From contig NZ_WEGJ01000003.1 in assembly GCF_009604385.1 (NCBI RefSeq), positions 186,001 through 250,000 on the forward strand: a stretch of DNA of 64,000 nucleotides. The letters are read 5' to 3'. Shown one piece after another: positions 42,155-50,813 of the stretch. The position numbers were made by a program, and so were the translations under genes. The stretch comes from Streptomyces smaragdinus. GTDB lineage: Bacteria > Actinomycetota > Actinomycetes > Streptomycetales > Streptomycetaceae. Every line of letters begins with the position of its first letter. Position 1 is the stretch's first letter. The notes under the pieces were generated by a model. The model did no database searches and was not told where the DNA came from. It worked only from the letters and a program-made list of their open reading frames with translations.

Positions 42155-43420
42155 TTACGCGACCCAGCGGCGCAGGACCACGACGGCGTTGTGGCCGCCG
42201 AAGCCGAAGGAGTTGCTCATCACGACGTCGACGTCGTGGGCCTGGGCCTTGTGCGCGACGAAGTTGACCGACGGGTCGATGGGCTTGTGGCAGTTGATCG
42301 TCGGCGGCACCATGCCGGTGTTGATGGTGAGCCCGCCGATGATCGCCTCGACGGCGCCGGCGGCTCCGATCATGTGGCCGGTCATGGACTTGGTGGAGCT
42401 GACGGGGATCCGCTCGATGTGGTCGCCCAGCACGGCGCGCAGGGAGGCCAGTTCGGCGGAGTCGTTGAGCTGGGTGCCGGTGCCGTGGGCGTTGACGTAG
42501 TCGACGTCCTCGGGGGCGAGTCCGGCGTCCTTCAGCGCCTCGCGCAGGGCACGGCGCACGGAGACGCCCTCGGGGTGCGGGGCGGTCCAGTGGTACGCGT
42601 CGGAGGTGGCCGCGTATCCGGCGACCTCGGCGAGGATGTGGGCGCCGCGGGCCAGGGCGTGCTCCTCGGACTCCAGGACGAGGACCCCGGCGCCGGCGGC
42701 CATCACGAAGCCGGCGCGGTCCTCGTCGAACGGCCGGGACGCCTCGGTGGGGTCGCCCGGGCGGGCGGACAGGGCGCGGGCGTTGCCGCTGCCGGCGATG
42801 TCGACGCGGGTGATGATGTCGTCCGCGCCGCCGGCGATGACGACGTCGCTGGCGCCGCTGCGGATCCAGCGGGCGGCCTCGCCCACGGCGTCGGTGCCGG
42901 AGGCGCAGGCGCTGGAGGTGGCGCGGGACGGGCCGGTGGTGCCCAGGGCCATGCTGATCTCGCCGGGGGCGCTGTCGATGGCGCCGGCGACGGCGGCCAT
43001 CGGGGGGACGCCGCGCGGGCCCTTGGCGTCGATGTCGCGGGTGTGGCCGGCGACGGTGTGCATGGCGCCGTAGCCGGAGCCGATGAGGACGCCGACGCGG
43101 GTGCGGTCGGTGTCGTCGAGGGACAGCTTGGCGTTCTCCACGGCCTCCATGGCGGCGACGACGGCGTACCGGGCGAACGGGTCGGTCCGGCGCACCACCT
43201 TGTACGCCAGGTGCTCGCGGGGGTCGAAGTCCTTCACCTCGCCGGCGATCTGTACGGGCAGGTCGTCGGCCTTGATCTGGGTGATGGGGCCGATGCCGCT
43301 GCGTCCTTCGAGCAGCGCCTCCCAGGTGGTCGCGGCGTCCAGGCCGAGGGGGGTGACCATGCCCCAGCCGGTGATGACGACTCTGGTGCGGTCGCGTCGC
43401 GGTGCTTTCTCGGTCGTCAC
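42155..43420 (-). CDS. FabF-type beta-ketoacyl-ACP synthase (KAS II)
   Basis: A 421-residue condensing enzyme with Cys-His-His triad elements: C172 in SSACASGTDA, NAHGTGTQLND near 305, and STKSMTGHMIGAAGAVE near 335-351, ending with NSFGFGGHNA. Complete FabF length and no chain-length-factor substitutions, so it should condense malonyl-ACP with an acyl-ACP. The GTG start overlaps the ThDP-enzyme stop (GTGA), and NRPS-A follows after 57 bases. In this cluster it is the natural partner of the KAS III and ACP encoded at 55.8-57.1 kb, probably extending the acyl starter or a precursor chain. No ketoreductase gene is present. Confidence 0.92.
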   Translation of the reverse strand: MTTEKAPRRDRTRVVITGWGMVTPLGLDAATTWEALLEGRSGIGPITQIKADDLPVQIAGEVKDFDPREHLAYKVVRRTDPFARYAVVAAMEAVENAKLSLDDTDRTRVGVLIGSGYGAMHTVAGHTRDIDAKGPRGVPPMAAVAGAIDSAPGEISMALGTTGPSRATSSACASGTDAVGEAARWIRSGASDVVIAGGADDIITRVDIAGSGNARALSARPGDPTEASRPFDEDRAGFVMAAGAGVLVLESEEHALARGAHILAEVAGYAATSDAYHWTAPHPEGVSVRRALREALKDAGLAPEDVDYVNAHGTGTQLNDSAELASLRAVLGDHIERIPVSSTKSMTGHMIGAAGAVEAIIGGLTINTGMVPPTINCHKPIDPSVNFVAHKAQAHDVDVVMSNSFGFGGHNAVVVLRRWVA

Positions 43421-45177
43421 GGGGTGCCTTCCGTCGTGTCTGGTGCGGGGGCGCCGGTCGGGGACAGGAGGGGGAAGTCACCGCCGGCGGGGGCCTTGCC
43501 GAAGAGGGAGTCCTCGAGGCGTACGGGGACGTCGAGGACCACGGGCTCGCCCTCCCGGCAGAGCTTCCAGGCCCGTTCGAGGTCCGCCCGCAGGGTGGTC
43601 TTGTCGTCGAGGGTGAGGTGCCGGACGCCGGGGGCCTCGCGCAGCGGGAGGGCCGCGCCGTCCGGGTCGGCGAAGCGGAAGCCCGGCAGGGGCTTCGCGC
43701 GGTCGTCGAGCTGGTGCTGCAGCCAGCCGTAGCCGTTGTTGCGCAGCACCACGTACAGCACGCCGAGGCCGTGTTCGGCGAGGGTGGGCAGGTCGGACGC
43801 GAAGAGGTTGAACGCCCCGTCGCCGACGAGCGCCACCACCGGCCGCCCGGGGGCGGCCGTCTGCACCCCGGCCGCGGCGGCGGCGCCGAAGCCGAGGCTG
43901 GTCTGCTCCGACGGGACGACGGAGCCGCCTGCGGCGGGGCAGAGGTGGACGGGGTAGGAGTACGACCACATGTCCTGGAGGCCGTTCTCCTGGACCAGGA
44001 CCAGGTCCTCGGGGAGCACGTCGCGCAGGGCGGCGAGCACCTCGGGGATGTGCAGCGCGGGCCGGGCGGCCAGCTCGCGCAGGGTGTCCTCGTGGTCGCC
44101 GAGCACCTGGTCGTGGACGGCGGTGACGCTCTCGCTCCAGCCGGGATCGGCGTCGCGCGGCGGGGCGTGCCCGGCCAGTCCGGCGAGCAGGGCGCCGGCG
44201 TCGGCGAGGATCCGGGGGCCGGCGTAGTCGGTGTGGAACTCCCCGGCGTCGACGTTGACCTGGACGACCGGGACGTCGTGGCCGATGCGGCCCGGCCAGG
44301 TGTAGGTGGCGGTCTCCTCGAGCCGGCTGCCGAACGCGATCACGCAGTCGGTACGGTCCCACAGCTCCCGGGCGGCCTCGGGGAGGTACAGCCCGGACAG
44401 CCCGCAGAACCGGGGGTGGGTCTCGTCGAAGGCGCCGCGTCCGGTGGCCGTGGCGAAGACGGCGGCGCCGATGTGGTCCGCGTACCGCTCCAGCAGCCCG
44501 CGCCGGATGTGCCGGGTGCCGCCGCCGACGAGCAGGACCGGACGCCGGGCGGCGCCCAGGGTGCGCAGCGCGGCGCTGTCGTCGGGCAGCCGTACGGCGG
44601 CGGGCCGTACGGGGCCCTCCGCCGGTACGGCGCCCGGGGCGGGCAGCGGGATCTTCGCGGTGAGCAGCTGGTCCGGCACCTCGAGGTAGACGGGTCCGGG
44701 CACGCCGTCGGCGGCCGTCAGCAGGGCGCGCTCCAGCATGGGGGCCAGGCGCGCGGGGTCGTCGACGCGGGCCGCCCACTTGGTGAGCGGGCGGACCACG
44801 GCGAGCTGGTCGAGCTCCTGGAAGGCGGCGGCACCGCGCCGGTCCACCGCCGTCCCCGCGGAGATCAGCACCACGGGGGCGGCGGAGTACGCGGCCTCGA
44901 GCAGGCCGGTGACCGCGTTGGTCACCGCCGGCCCCTTGCCGGTGAAGGCGATGCCGGGGCGGCCGGACTGCAGGGCGTAACCGGTGGCCATGAACACGGC
45001 GTTGCGCTGGTCGCGGCCCAGGACGAGGCGGATCCGGCTGCCGTGCAGGGCCTCCAGCAGGTCGAGGTCGTCGGCGGGCAGCCCGAAGGCGTCCCGTACC
45101 CCGTGCTCCTCGAGCACCCGGACGACCGCCCGCCAGGCGCCGGTCACCGTCTCGTCGGCCGTCTTCTCCTCGGTCAC
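43417..45177 (-). CDS. Thiamine-diphosphate-dependent enzyme (acetolactate synthase / 2-oxoacid decarboxylase-like)
   Basis: A 586-residue protein with the three-domain layout of the acetolactate synthase/benzoylformate decarboxylase family. The N-terminal Pyr domain has GLPADDLDLLEAL and FTGKGPAVTNAV, the middle domain PVLLVGGGTRH, and the C-terminal PP domain the ThDP motif GDGAFN...RNNGYGW (about 465-495). Where the family normally has the catalytic Glu in R-H-E-x-G-A, this protein reads R55-D-Q-R-N-A, so Gln57 replaces Glu. Such a change usually alters cofactor activation. It might make an aldehyde from a 2-oxoacid or an acyloin; the reaction is uncertain. GTGA overlaps join it to its neighbours on both sides. 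Confidence 0.85.
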   Translation of the reverse strand: MTEEKTADETVTGAWRAVVRVLEEHGVRDAFGLPADDLDLLEALHGSRIRLVLGRDQRNAVFMATGYALQSGRPGIAFTGKGPAVTNAVTGLLEAAYSAAPVVLISAGTAVDRRGAAAFQELDQLAVVRPLTKWAARVDDPARLAPMLERALLTAADGVPGPVYLEVPDQLLTAKIPLPAPGAVPAEGPVRPAAVRLPDDSAALRTLGAARRPVLLVGGGTRHIRRGLLERYADHIGAAVFATATGRGAFDETHPRFCGLSGLYLPEAARELWDRTDCVIAFGSRLEETATYTWPGRIGHDVPVVQVNVDAGEFHTDYAGPRILADAGALLAGLAGHAPPRDADPGWSESVTAVHDQVLGDHEDTLRELAARPALHIPEVLAALRDVLPEDLVLVQENGLQDMWSYSYPVHLCPAAGGSVVPSEQTSLGFGAAAAAGVQTAAPGRPVVALVGDGAFNLFASDLPTLAEHGLGVLYVVLRNNGYGWLQHQLDDRAKPLPGFRFADPDGAALPLREAPGVRHLTLDDKTTLRADLERAWKLCREGEPVVLDVPVRLEDSLFGKAPAGGDFPLLSPTGAPAPDTTEGTP

Positions 45178-47834
45178 GCGGCCCCTCCGAGGTGGTCGAC
45201 GACCGCCTTGGAGATCAGCAGCGGCTGGGTGTGGCGCTTGCCGCCGTACGCCGCGTAGTTGGCGCGCACCCCGGTGCCGCCGAACGGGGCGTTGCCGTCC
45301 TCGATGTCGATCAGCGTCTGGTTGACGCTCACCGTGTGGCGGCGTCCGAGCATCTCGACGAGCTCGGGCTCCTCGCCGTAGACGGTCGCCGCCATCGCCC
45401 GCTCCTCGAAGAACTGGTGGCTGAGCATGGTGCGCAGCCACGCGGGATCGGTGTACGGGACGACGTCGAAGATCGGCGCGAACAGCTCCGGCGGCAGCAC
45501 GTTCGCCTCCACCGGGCGGATCAGCAGGGTGGGGCTGAGGTGGCCCTCGGCGAGGTCGGCGTTGCCGCCGGCCGCGATGTAGGCGCGGTTCTGGATGAGA
45601 TGGGCGAGCGCGTCCTCGAAGGCGTCCAGATAGAACATGGACCCGTAGTCGGCGGTCGGGTCCTTGTAGCGGCCGTGGCGCAGGGCGTTGACGCGGCGGC
45701 TGAGGAGGTTGCAGAACTGGGAGCTGACGGAGGTGTGGACGAAGAACACGTCGGGGCCGAAGCAGTCCTGGCCCGAGTTCATCAGCCGTACCTTCAGCGC
45801 GCCCTCGACGGCCCGTCCGATGTCGGCGTCGCGGCCGACGACGAACGGGTTGACGCCCTGCCCGAAGTACAGGAACAGCTGGTCCTTGCGCAGCTGCGCG
45901 CGGACCTTCTCGGCGTTGTCGAAGGTGCCGGTGAACACCAGTACCTCGGAGCGGTCCGCCTCGCCGTTGAGGAAGTCGCGCTGGCCGGTGAGGCACTGCT
46001 GGATGGGCAGGTCGTGCACGGTGCCGATGAGCTTGTGCAGCTTCTCCGTCTGGTCGGAGATCCGGCCCGAGGGGCGGAACACGACCCGCTCGCTGTAGAG
46101 GGTGGGGATGAGGAGATACAGGATGTAGCTGTAGAGCGGGATGTTCGACGGCATCAGCACGGCCATCTGCTCGACCCGCCGCGGCCGGTAGCGCTGGATC
46201 TCCTTGCGGGCGCCGTCGAGAGCGGTGAGCGCGGCGTGGATCTCGCCTACGGCGGTGGGATGGTTACAGGTCTCGAAGAGGATCTCGAGGAATTCCTCAC
46301 GCCGCTCGTGGAGCAGCCCGACGACGGCGTCGAGTGCTTCGAGTCGCTCCTCGAAAGGAATGCGGTACGCGGGCGCGGGGGCGGAGCGGTGCTCCTCGCG
46401 CGTCATCGCCGTCACAGCCATCTTCTGCAGTTCCCTACGATCGATCTTCCCGTTCCCGTTGAGCGGGAATTCGGGGAGGACAACGACACGGTTGGGCCTT
46501 TCGTACTCGGCGAGAAATGCGGAGACTTCGCCCTTCCAGTGGTCGGCCGTCCGCTGCTGCGGGTCGACCACGAAGAAGACGAGATGGGTGCGGTCCCGCT
46601 CCCCGGGGACCGCGACGACCTTCACGGGGGCCCCGCAGGCGCCGGCGCGGGCGGCGATGCCGTCGGGGTAGACGGTGTGGCCGAGCCGGTGCACGGCTCC
46701 CTTGCGGCCCAGGACGGTGAGGTTGCCGTCCTCGTCCAGCCGGCCGATGTCGTCGGTCCGGTACACGGCCCGGTCGACCCGGCGCACGGTGCCGTTCTCG
46801 CCGAGCAGGCCGGTCATGTAGTCCGGGGAGTGGACGAGGATCTCGCCGATCTCACCGGCGGGGACGGGCCGGTCGGCGCTGTTGACGACCTCGACGCGCA
46901 CCCCGTCCAGCGGCCGGCCGCAGCCCACCGGGTCCGGCTCCACCGCGAGCGCGATGTTGCCGGCCTCGCTGCTGCCGTAGCCGTCGAGGAGGTGGTGGCC
47001 GGTGGTGCGCAGGAACTGCTCGGCGAGTTCCCTGGGGAGGGGTTCGCCGCCCACGCACCACATCCGCACCGGCGCGAGGTGCGCGGCGTCGGCCCGGCCG
47101 CCGTCCAGCAGGTTGAGGAGCGTGCGGTAGGTGGCCGGGACCGTGTCGACGACCGTGACGCCGTGCTCGTGGATCGCCTTCACGGAGGTGTCGACCCGGC
47201 GGCTGCTGGTCTGCAGGACCAGGGAGCAGCCGGTCGTCCACCACAGGAGCAGGATGGACAGTCCGTACTGGTGGGTGAAGGGCAGCAGCGGCAGCAGCAC
47301 GTCCTCGGCCCGGTAGGCCATGCGGACGGCGGTGCGTTCGGTGTTGCCGCGGACGGAGGCTCCCGAGCGGACGATCCCCTTGGGGTCGCCGGTGCTGCCG
47401 GAGCTCCACACGATCAGGGCGTCCTCGCGGGCGAACCACCGCTCGAAGGTCAGCGTGGCCCGCCCGTCCGTGCCCTCGGCACCGCCGTCCACCGGCCCGG
47501 CGGCGGTGCTCAGTTCGTTCAGCAGTATCCGGCGCGCCCGCGCGCCCTCGCCGTCGACCCGGCGGTCCGTGAGGATCCAGTCCGCGCCCGCCTCGGCGGC
47601 CAGCCGGAGCTTCTCGGCGTCGGGCACGCGGGGATCCACGAGTGCCACGGACACGCCGTACTCCATGAGCGCGAAGAGCGTATGGACGAACCGCTCGGTA
47701 TTCGCGCCGGAAAGCAGCACCCGGTCGCCGGACTCCATTCCCTGCCGCCGCAATTCCGCGAGCACGGACCTGCAGGCGGCGGAAACGCTCGACGTCGATA
47801 TATGCCGGCCGTTCTCATTGATGAGCATCGCCAC
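45174..47834 (-). CDS. Fused AMP-dependent acyl ligase - aldehyde dehydrogenase
   Basis: An 886-residue two-domain enzyme. Residues 1 to about 470 are an acyl-adenylating domain: VWSSGSTGDPKG at 142-153, DGYGSSEAGN near 285, RTDDIGR near 357, NGNGKIDRR near 460. Residues about 490-886 are of the aldehyde dehydrogenase superfamily: FTGTFDNAEKVR near 640, the catalytic Cys in NSGQDCFGPD (about 690) and NAPFGGTGVRANY near the end. There is no carrier domain between them. It could turn a carboxylic acid into an aldehyde, or an aldehyde into an activated acid. It is the first gene of the minus-strand biosynthetic operon. GTG 47834 has GGGAG upstream; ATG 47828 is possible. Confidence 0.85.
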   Translation of the reverse strand: MAMLINENGRHISTSSVSAACRSVLAELRRQGMESGDRVLLSGANTERFVHTLFALMEYGVSVALVDPRVPDAEKLRLAAEAGADWILTDRRVDGEGARARRILLNELSTAAGPVDGGAEGTDGRATLTFERWFAREDALIVWSSGSTGDPKGIVRSGASVRGNTERTAVRMAYRAEDVLLPLLPFTHQYGLSILLLWWTTGCSLVLQTSSRRVDTSVKAIHEHGVTVVDTVPATYRTLLNLLDGGRADAAHLAPVRMWCVGGEPLPRELAEQFLRTTGHHLLDGYGSSEAGNIALAVEPDPVGCGRPLDGVRVEVVNSADRPVPAGEIGEILVHSPDYMTGLLGENGTVRRVDRAVYRTDDIGRLDEDGNLTVLGRKGAVHRLGHTVYPDGIAARAGACGAPVKVVAVPGERDRTHLVFFVVDPQQRTADHWKGEVSAFLAEYERPNRVVVLPEFPLNGNGKIDRRELQKMAVTAMTREEHRSAPAPAYRIPFEERLEALDAVVGLLHERREEFLEILFETCNHPTAVGEIHAALTALDGARKEIQRYRPRRVEQMAVLMPSNIPLYSYILYLLIPTLYSERVVFRPSGRISDQTEKLHKLIGTVHDLPIQQCLTGQRDFLNGEADRSEVLVFTGTFDNAEKVRAQLRKDQLFLYFGQGVNPFVVGRDADIGRAVEGALKVRLMNSGQDCFGPDVFFVHTSVSSQFCNLLSRRVNALRHGRYKDPTADYGSMFYLDAFEDALAHLIQNRAYIAAGGNADLAEGHLSPTLLIRPVEANVLPPELFAPIFDVVPYTDPAWLRTMLSHQFFEERAMAATVYGEEPELVEMLGRRHTVSVNQTLIDIEDGNAPFGGTGVRANYAAYGGKRHTQPLLISKAVVDHLGGAA

Positions 47835-47974
47835 AGAACTCCCGACCCGTCATTCTTTCACGTGAACAACGATGGTACGAGGGCGACTACGCGTGTTCTA
47901 TATTGCTCGGGCGCATCGACTCGCGGGGTATTTCTGGTCTACGGTCGGGGGAAAACTGATCTCTGGAGGGAATC
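47835..47974. promoter_or_regulatory. Divergent promoter region between the two biosynthetic operons
   Basis: 140 bp separates the minus-strand operon (ligase-ALDH to thioesterase) from the plus-strand operon (desaturase onward), so both promoters must lie here. A 10-bp palindrome TTCACGTGAA is at 47857-47866, and a relatively AT-rich patch with TATATT sits near 47899. TACGGT at 47940-47945 could be a plus-strand -10. GACT-CGCG-like words recur about 34 bases apart near 47885 and 47918, which may be SARP repeats; this last point is weak. Confidence 0.5.
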
Positions 47975-48931
47975 ATGCCCACGCCCTCGAGCCCGGCGAC
48001 CGACCCCGCTTCGGAGCTCGCCCTGCTGACGGAACTCGAACCCGTCGTCGCCGCGAACATCGACCGCCATCTGAAGGCGGCGAAGCCCTGGAACCCGCAC
48101 GACTACGTGCCGTGGAGCCGGGGCCGCGACTTCGCGCTGCTCGGCGGCGAGGACTGGCGGCCGGAGGACTCCGTGCTGGATCCGGCGGTACGGGCCTCGC
48201 TCGTCGTCAATCTGCTCACCGAGGACAACCTCCCCGGCTACCACGGCGACTTCGCCGGCACCCTGGGCCGCGACGGCGCCTGGTTCGAGTGGACGAACCG
48301 GTGGACCGCCGAGGAGGCCCGGCACAGCATCGCGCTGCGGGACTATCTCGTGGTGACGCGGGCGATCGACCCCGTCGACCTCGAACAGCGGCGGATGGCC
48401 CATATGGTCGCCGGCAGCGGCGGCTCCCCCGGCAGCGTGATCCAGACGCTGGCGTACGTGACGTTCCAGGAGCTCGCCACCCGGGTCGCGCACCGCAACA
48501 CCGGGGCGGCGACCGGGTGTCCGGTCGGCGAGCAGCTGCTCGCCCGGATCGCCCTGGACGAGAACCTGCACATGATCTTCTACCGCAATCTGATGGACGC
48601 CGCCCTGGACGTGGCCCCGGACGCCGCCGTGTGCGCGATCCGGGACATGGTCGTCGGGTTCACCATGCCCGGGCGGGACCAGCCGGACTTCGCCCGCTTC
48701 TCCAATCTGATAGCCAACGCCGGGATCTTCGACCTGAAGCTGCACCACGACAAGGTGCTCGCCCCCGTGCTGCGGCACTGGCGGCTGGCGGACCGCACGG
48801 ACTTCGGCCCCGCGGGCGAGGCGGCGCTGGCGGAGCTGGACGCGTTCGTCACCGAACTCGACCGCAGGGCCACGCTCTTCACCGAGCGCCGCGCGCAGCG
48901 GCAGGCCCGCATGGCGGCCCGCGCCGCGTGA
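47975..48931 (+). CDS. Acyl-ACP desaturase (ferritin-like di-iron)
   Basis: A 318-residue soluble desaturase of the stearoyl-ACP desaturase / mycobacterial DesA type. Di-iron ligands are seen as E83 in TEDNLPGYH, E114 and H117 in EEARH, E166 in FQELATRVAH, and E196/H199 in DENLH. These enzymes place a cis double bond in an acyl chain bound to ACP, using oxygen and ferredoxin. GGAGG lies eight bases before the ATG. As the first gene of the plus-strand operon it probably unsaturates the fatty acyl starter that NRPS-A's first C domain would take. Some family members act on beta-amino or other tethered substrates, so the substrate is not certain. Confidence 0.9.
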   Translation: MPTPSSPATDPASELALLTELEPVVAANIDRHLKAAKPWNPHDYVPWSRGRDFALLGGEDWRPEDSVLDPAVRASLVVNLLTEDNLPGYHGDFAGTLGRDGAWFEWTNRWTAEEARHSIALRDYLVVTRAIDPVDLEQRRMAHMVAGSGGSPGSVIQTLAYVTFQELATRVAHRNTGAATGCPVGEQLLARIALDENLHMIFYRNLMDAALDVAPDAAVCAIRDMVVGFTMPGRDQPDFARFSNLIANAGIFDLKLHHDKVLAPVLRHWRLADRTDFGPAGEAALAELDAFVTELDRRATLFTERRAQRQARMAARAA

Positions 48932-48935
48932 GGCA

Positions 48936-49042
48936 GGTGGGGAGGAAGTGGCCGCAGGGGCGGACGTAGGGGATATATAGCCGCCCCGCCGAAACTGGCC
49001 GCCGGTCGGCGTCCCGTGGATGGCGCGGCCACTCACCCCACC
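48936..49042. repeat. Interrupted inverted repeat between desaturase and dioxygenase genes
   Basis: GGTGGGG and GTGGCCGC (48936-48955) pair with GCGGCCAC and CCCCACC (49025-49042). The two stem blocks of 7 and 8 bp enclose a 69-base loop containing GATATATAG at 48972-48980, a possible -10. It may be a terminator, an RNA switch element or an operator pair around a promoter. Confidence 0.5.
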
Positions 49043-49062
49043 TCCTCAGCGAAGGCGGCTTC

Positions 49063-50058
49063 ATGCCTCAGCCAGCAACGATGACCGCGGTGGGCACCAC
49101 CGCGTGCAACCTCACCGTCGCCGAGCGGCGCCAGACCGGCGACGTCGCCCTGCGGCTCGCCGGCCAGCTGCCGGCCTCCACCGACGACGCCAAGTGGATC
49201 GAGGCGGTACGCGACGCCTCGTGCTCCCTGCCGCCCCGGCTCCTGGCCCAGCTGCGTGCGTTCCGGCACGACGCGGGACCCGACGGCGCCCTGCTGGTGC
49301 GCAACCTCCCCGTGGCCGCCCCGCACGGCCCGGGACTGCCCCGTACGCCCACGGTCGCCGGATCCGTGGAGCACACGCCGACCGTCGCGGCGGCGGTGGT
49401 CACCGCGGTGATGAGCCAGCTCGGTGAGGTCATCGCGTACCGCAACGAGAAGTCCGGGGCGCTGGTGCAGAACGTGGTGCCGGTGCCCGGGTCGGAGACG
49501 TCGCAGTCCAACGCCGGTTCGGTGCTGCTGGAGATGCACACCGAGAACGCCTTCCACGACAGCCGGCCGGACTACGTGGGGCTGCTGTGCCTGCGCGAGG
49601 ACCCGACGGGCGACGCGCGGCTGACCGTCTCGTCGGTGCGCAAGGCGGTGCCGCTGCTGCGGCCGAAGACCCGGGCCGTGCTGTCGGAGAACCGTTTTCT
49701 CACGGTGGCGCCGCCCTCCTTCGGCGACCAGGAGGACGCCGCCCTGCCGCACGCCGTGCTGCGGGGGTCCGCGGAGGACCCCGACGTGCTGGTGGACTTC
49801 TCCGCGACCCATCCGCTGGACGACGGGGCCCGCGCGGCCCTGGCGGAGCTGCGGCAGGTGTTCTTCGACGTGCACCAGGCGTACGCCCTGCGCGTCGGCG
49901 ATCTGGCGGTGGTGGACAACCGGCTGGCGGTGCACGGCCGTACGTCGTTCGCGCCGCGCTTCGACGGCACCGACCGGTGGCTGCACCGGGTCTACGCCTC
50001 GCTGGACAACCGCCGCTCCCGCCCGTACCGCGCGGAGGGCACCGCCGTCCTCGGCTGA
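49063..50058 (+). CDS. Fe(II)/2-oxoglutarate dioxygenase, clavaminate synthase-like (AsnO/VioC group)
   Basis: A 331-residue non-heme iron enzyme. The iron-binding H-x-E is H159-T-E161 in EMHTENAFHD, as in the AsnO/VioC/clavaminate synthase group, where Glu replaces the usual Asp. The distal His is in VHGRT near 290, and the 2-oxoglutarate-binding Arg in the RWLHRVYAS region. AsnO hydroxylates free L-Asn at the beta carbon before NRPS loading, and VioC does so with Arg. Because module 4 has an Asn-type code, beta-hydroxy-Asn is a reasonable product; a basic residue for module 1 is an alternative. The start may also be ATG 49081. Confidence 0.87.
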   Translation: MPQPATMTAVGTTACNLTVAERRQTGDVALRLAGQLPASTDDAKWIEAVRDASCSLPPRLLAQLRAFRHDAGPDGALLVRNLPVAAPHGPGLPRTPTVAGSVEHTPTVAAAVVTAVMSQLGEVIAYRNEKSGALVQNVVPVPGSETSQSNAGSVLLEMHTENAFHDSRPDYVGLLCLREDPTGDARLTVSSVRKAVPLLRPKTRAVLSENRFLTVAPPSFGDQEDAALPHAVLRGSAEDPDVLVDFSATHPLDDGARAALAELRQVFFDVHQAYALRVGDLAVVDNRLAVHGRTSFAPRFDGTDRWLHRVYASLDNRRSRPYRAEGTAVLG

Positions 50059-50075
50059 CGGTCCCCCGCACCCGT

Positions 50076-50110
50076 CGCGCGCCGCCGTGATCCCCCCACG
50101 GCGGCGCGCG
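50076..50110 (+). terminator. Perfect 14-bp hairpin after the dioxygenase gene
   Basis: CGCGCGCCGCCGTG (50076-50089) and its exact complement (50097-50110) form a 14-bp stem with a seven-base loop, 17 bases past the dioxygenase stop. No U tract. It suggests the desaturase-dioxygenase transcript ends here and that the HadA-like gene downstream has its own promoter. Confidence 0.75.
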
Positions 50111-50243
50111 AAGCGGTGTCCGGGGGCGGGTGCCCGCTGGCGCAAGATCACCCGGCGTGCGTAGCATGCCGCACGACCCGGCCGCCCAACCCGCCTGTCT
50201 CGGGCGGCAGTTGAGCGCGGTCGCAGACGAACGGGGAGCACGT

Positions 50244-50693
50244 ATGGGGCTGTCGCCCACGCTGGCCGGCCGGACCTATCCGGCGGCCGGGAGCTACGAC
50301 ATCGACCGGGAGAAGATCAGGGAGTTCGCGAAGGCGGTCGGCGAGACCAGCCCCGCCCACCACGACCCCGCCGCCGCCCGCGCGCTCGGCCATCCGGATG
50401 TGATCGCCCCGGTGACCTTCCTCGCCGTCCTCACCCAGACGGCCACCGACCCGGTGATCTACGACCCGGTCGTGGGCCTGGACTACTCCCGGGTCGTCCA
50501 CCGCGACCAGCGCTTCGTCCTGCACCGGCCCGTCGTGGCCGGGGACCGGCTGCGGTCGTTCGTACGCATCGACGCCGTGCGCTCGCTGGCGGGCAACGAC
50601 GTCCTCGAGCTGGGCATCGACCTGCGGGATCCCGAGGAGAAGACGGTGGCGACGGTGTTCATGTCGCTGGTGGTACGCGCCCCGCGGGAGTGA
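50244..50693 (+). CDS. HadA-like (MaoC-type) 3-hydroxyacyl-ACP dehydratase subunit
   Basis: A 149-residue hot-dog protein starting MGLSPTLAGRTYPAAGSYDI at ATG 50244, with GGGGAG upstream. The pattern (REKIREFAKAVGE near 25-37, then APVTFLAVL, and GLDYSRVVHRDQRF near 75-90) is that of the MaoC N-terminal-like HadA proteins of actinobacterial FAS-II. HadA is normally a partner subunit that needs HadB, whose catalytic Asp-His pair completes the enzyme; no HadB-like gene is in the window. It may use a chromosomal HadB, or act alone. It likely dehydrates a 3-hydroxyacyl chain on the cluster's ACP. Confidence 0.82.
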   Translation: MGLSPTLAGRTYPAAGSYDIDREKIREFAKAVGETSPAHHDPAAARALGHPDVIAPVTFLAVLTQTATDPVIYDPVVGLDYSRVVHRDQRFVLHRPVVAGDRLRSFVRIDAVRSLAGNDVLELGIDLRDPEEKTVATVFMSLVVRAPRE

Positions 50694-50813
50694 GCGCCGC
50701 CTTCGTATAGAACGCGTGTAGCCCCTGTGGCGAGCCTCGGTATCGGGACGCCCCTGTACCCGCGCCCGAGTCGCCCGCCGGCCCCGCCGGCGCCGTCACA
50801 GGAGGAACAAAGC

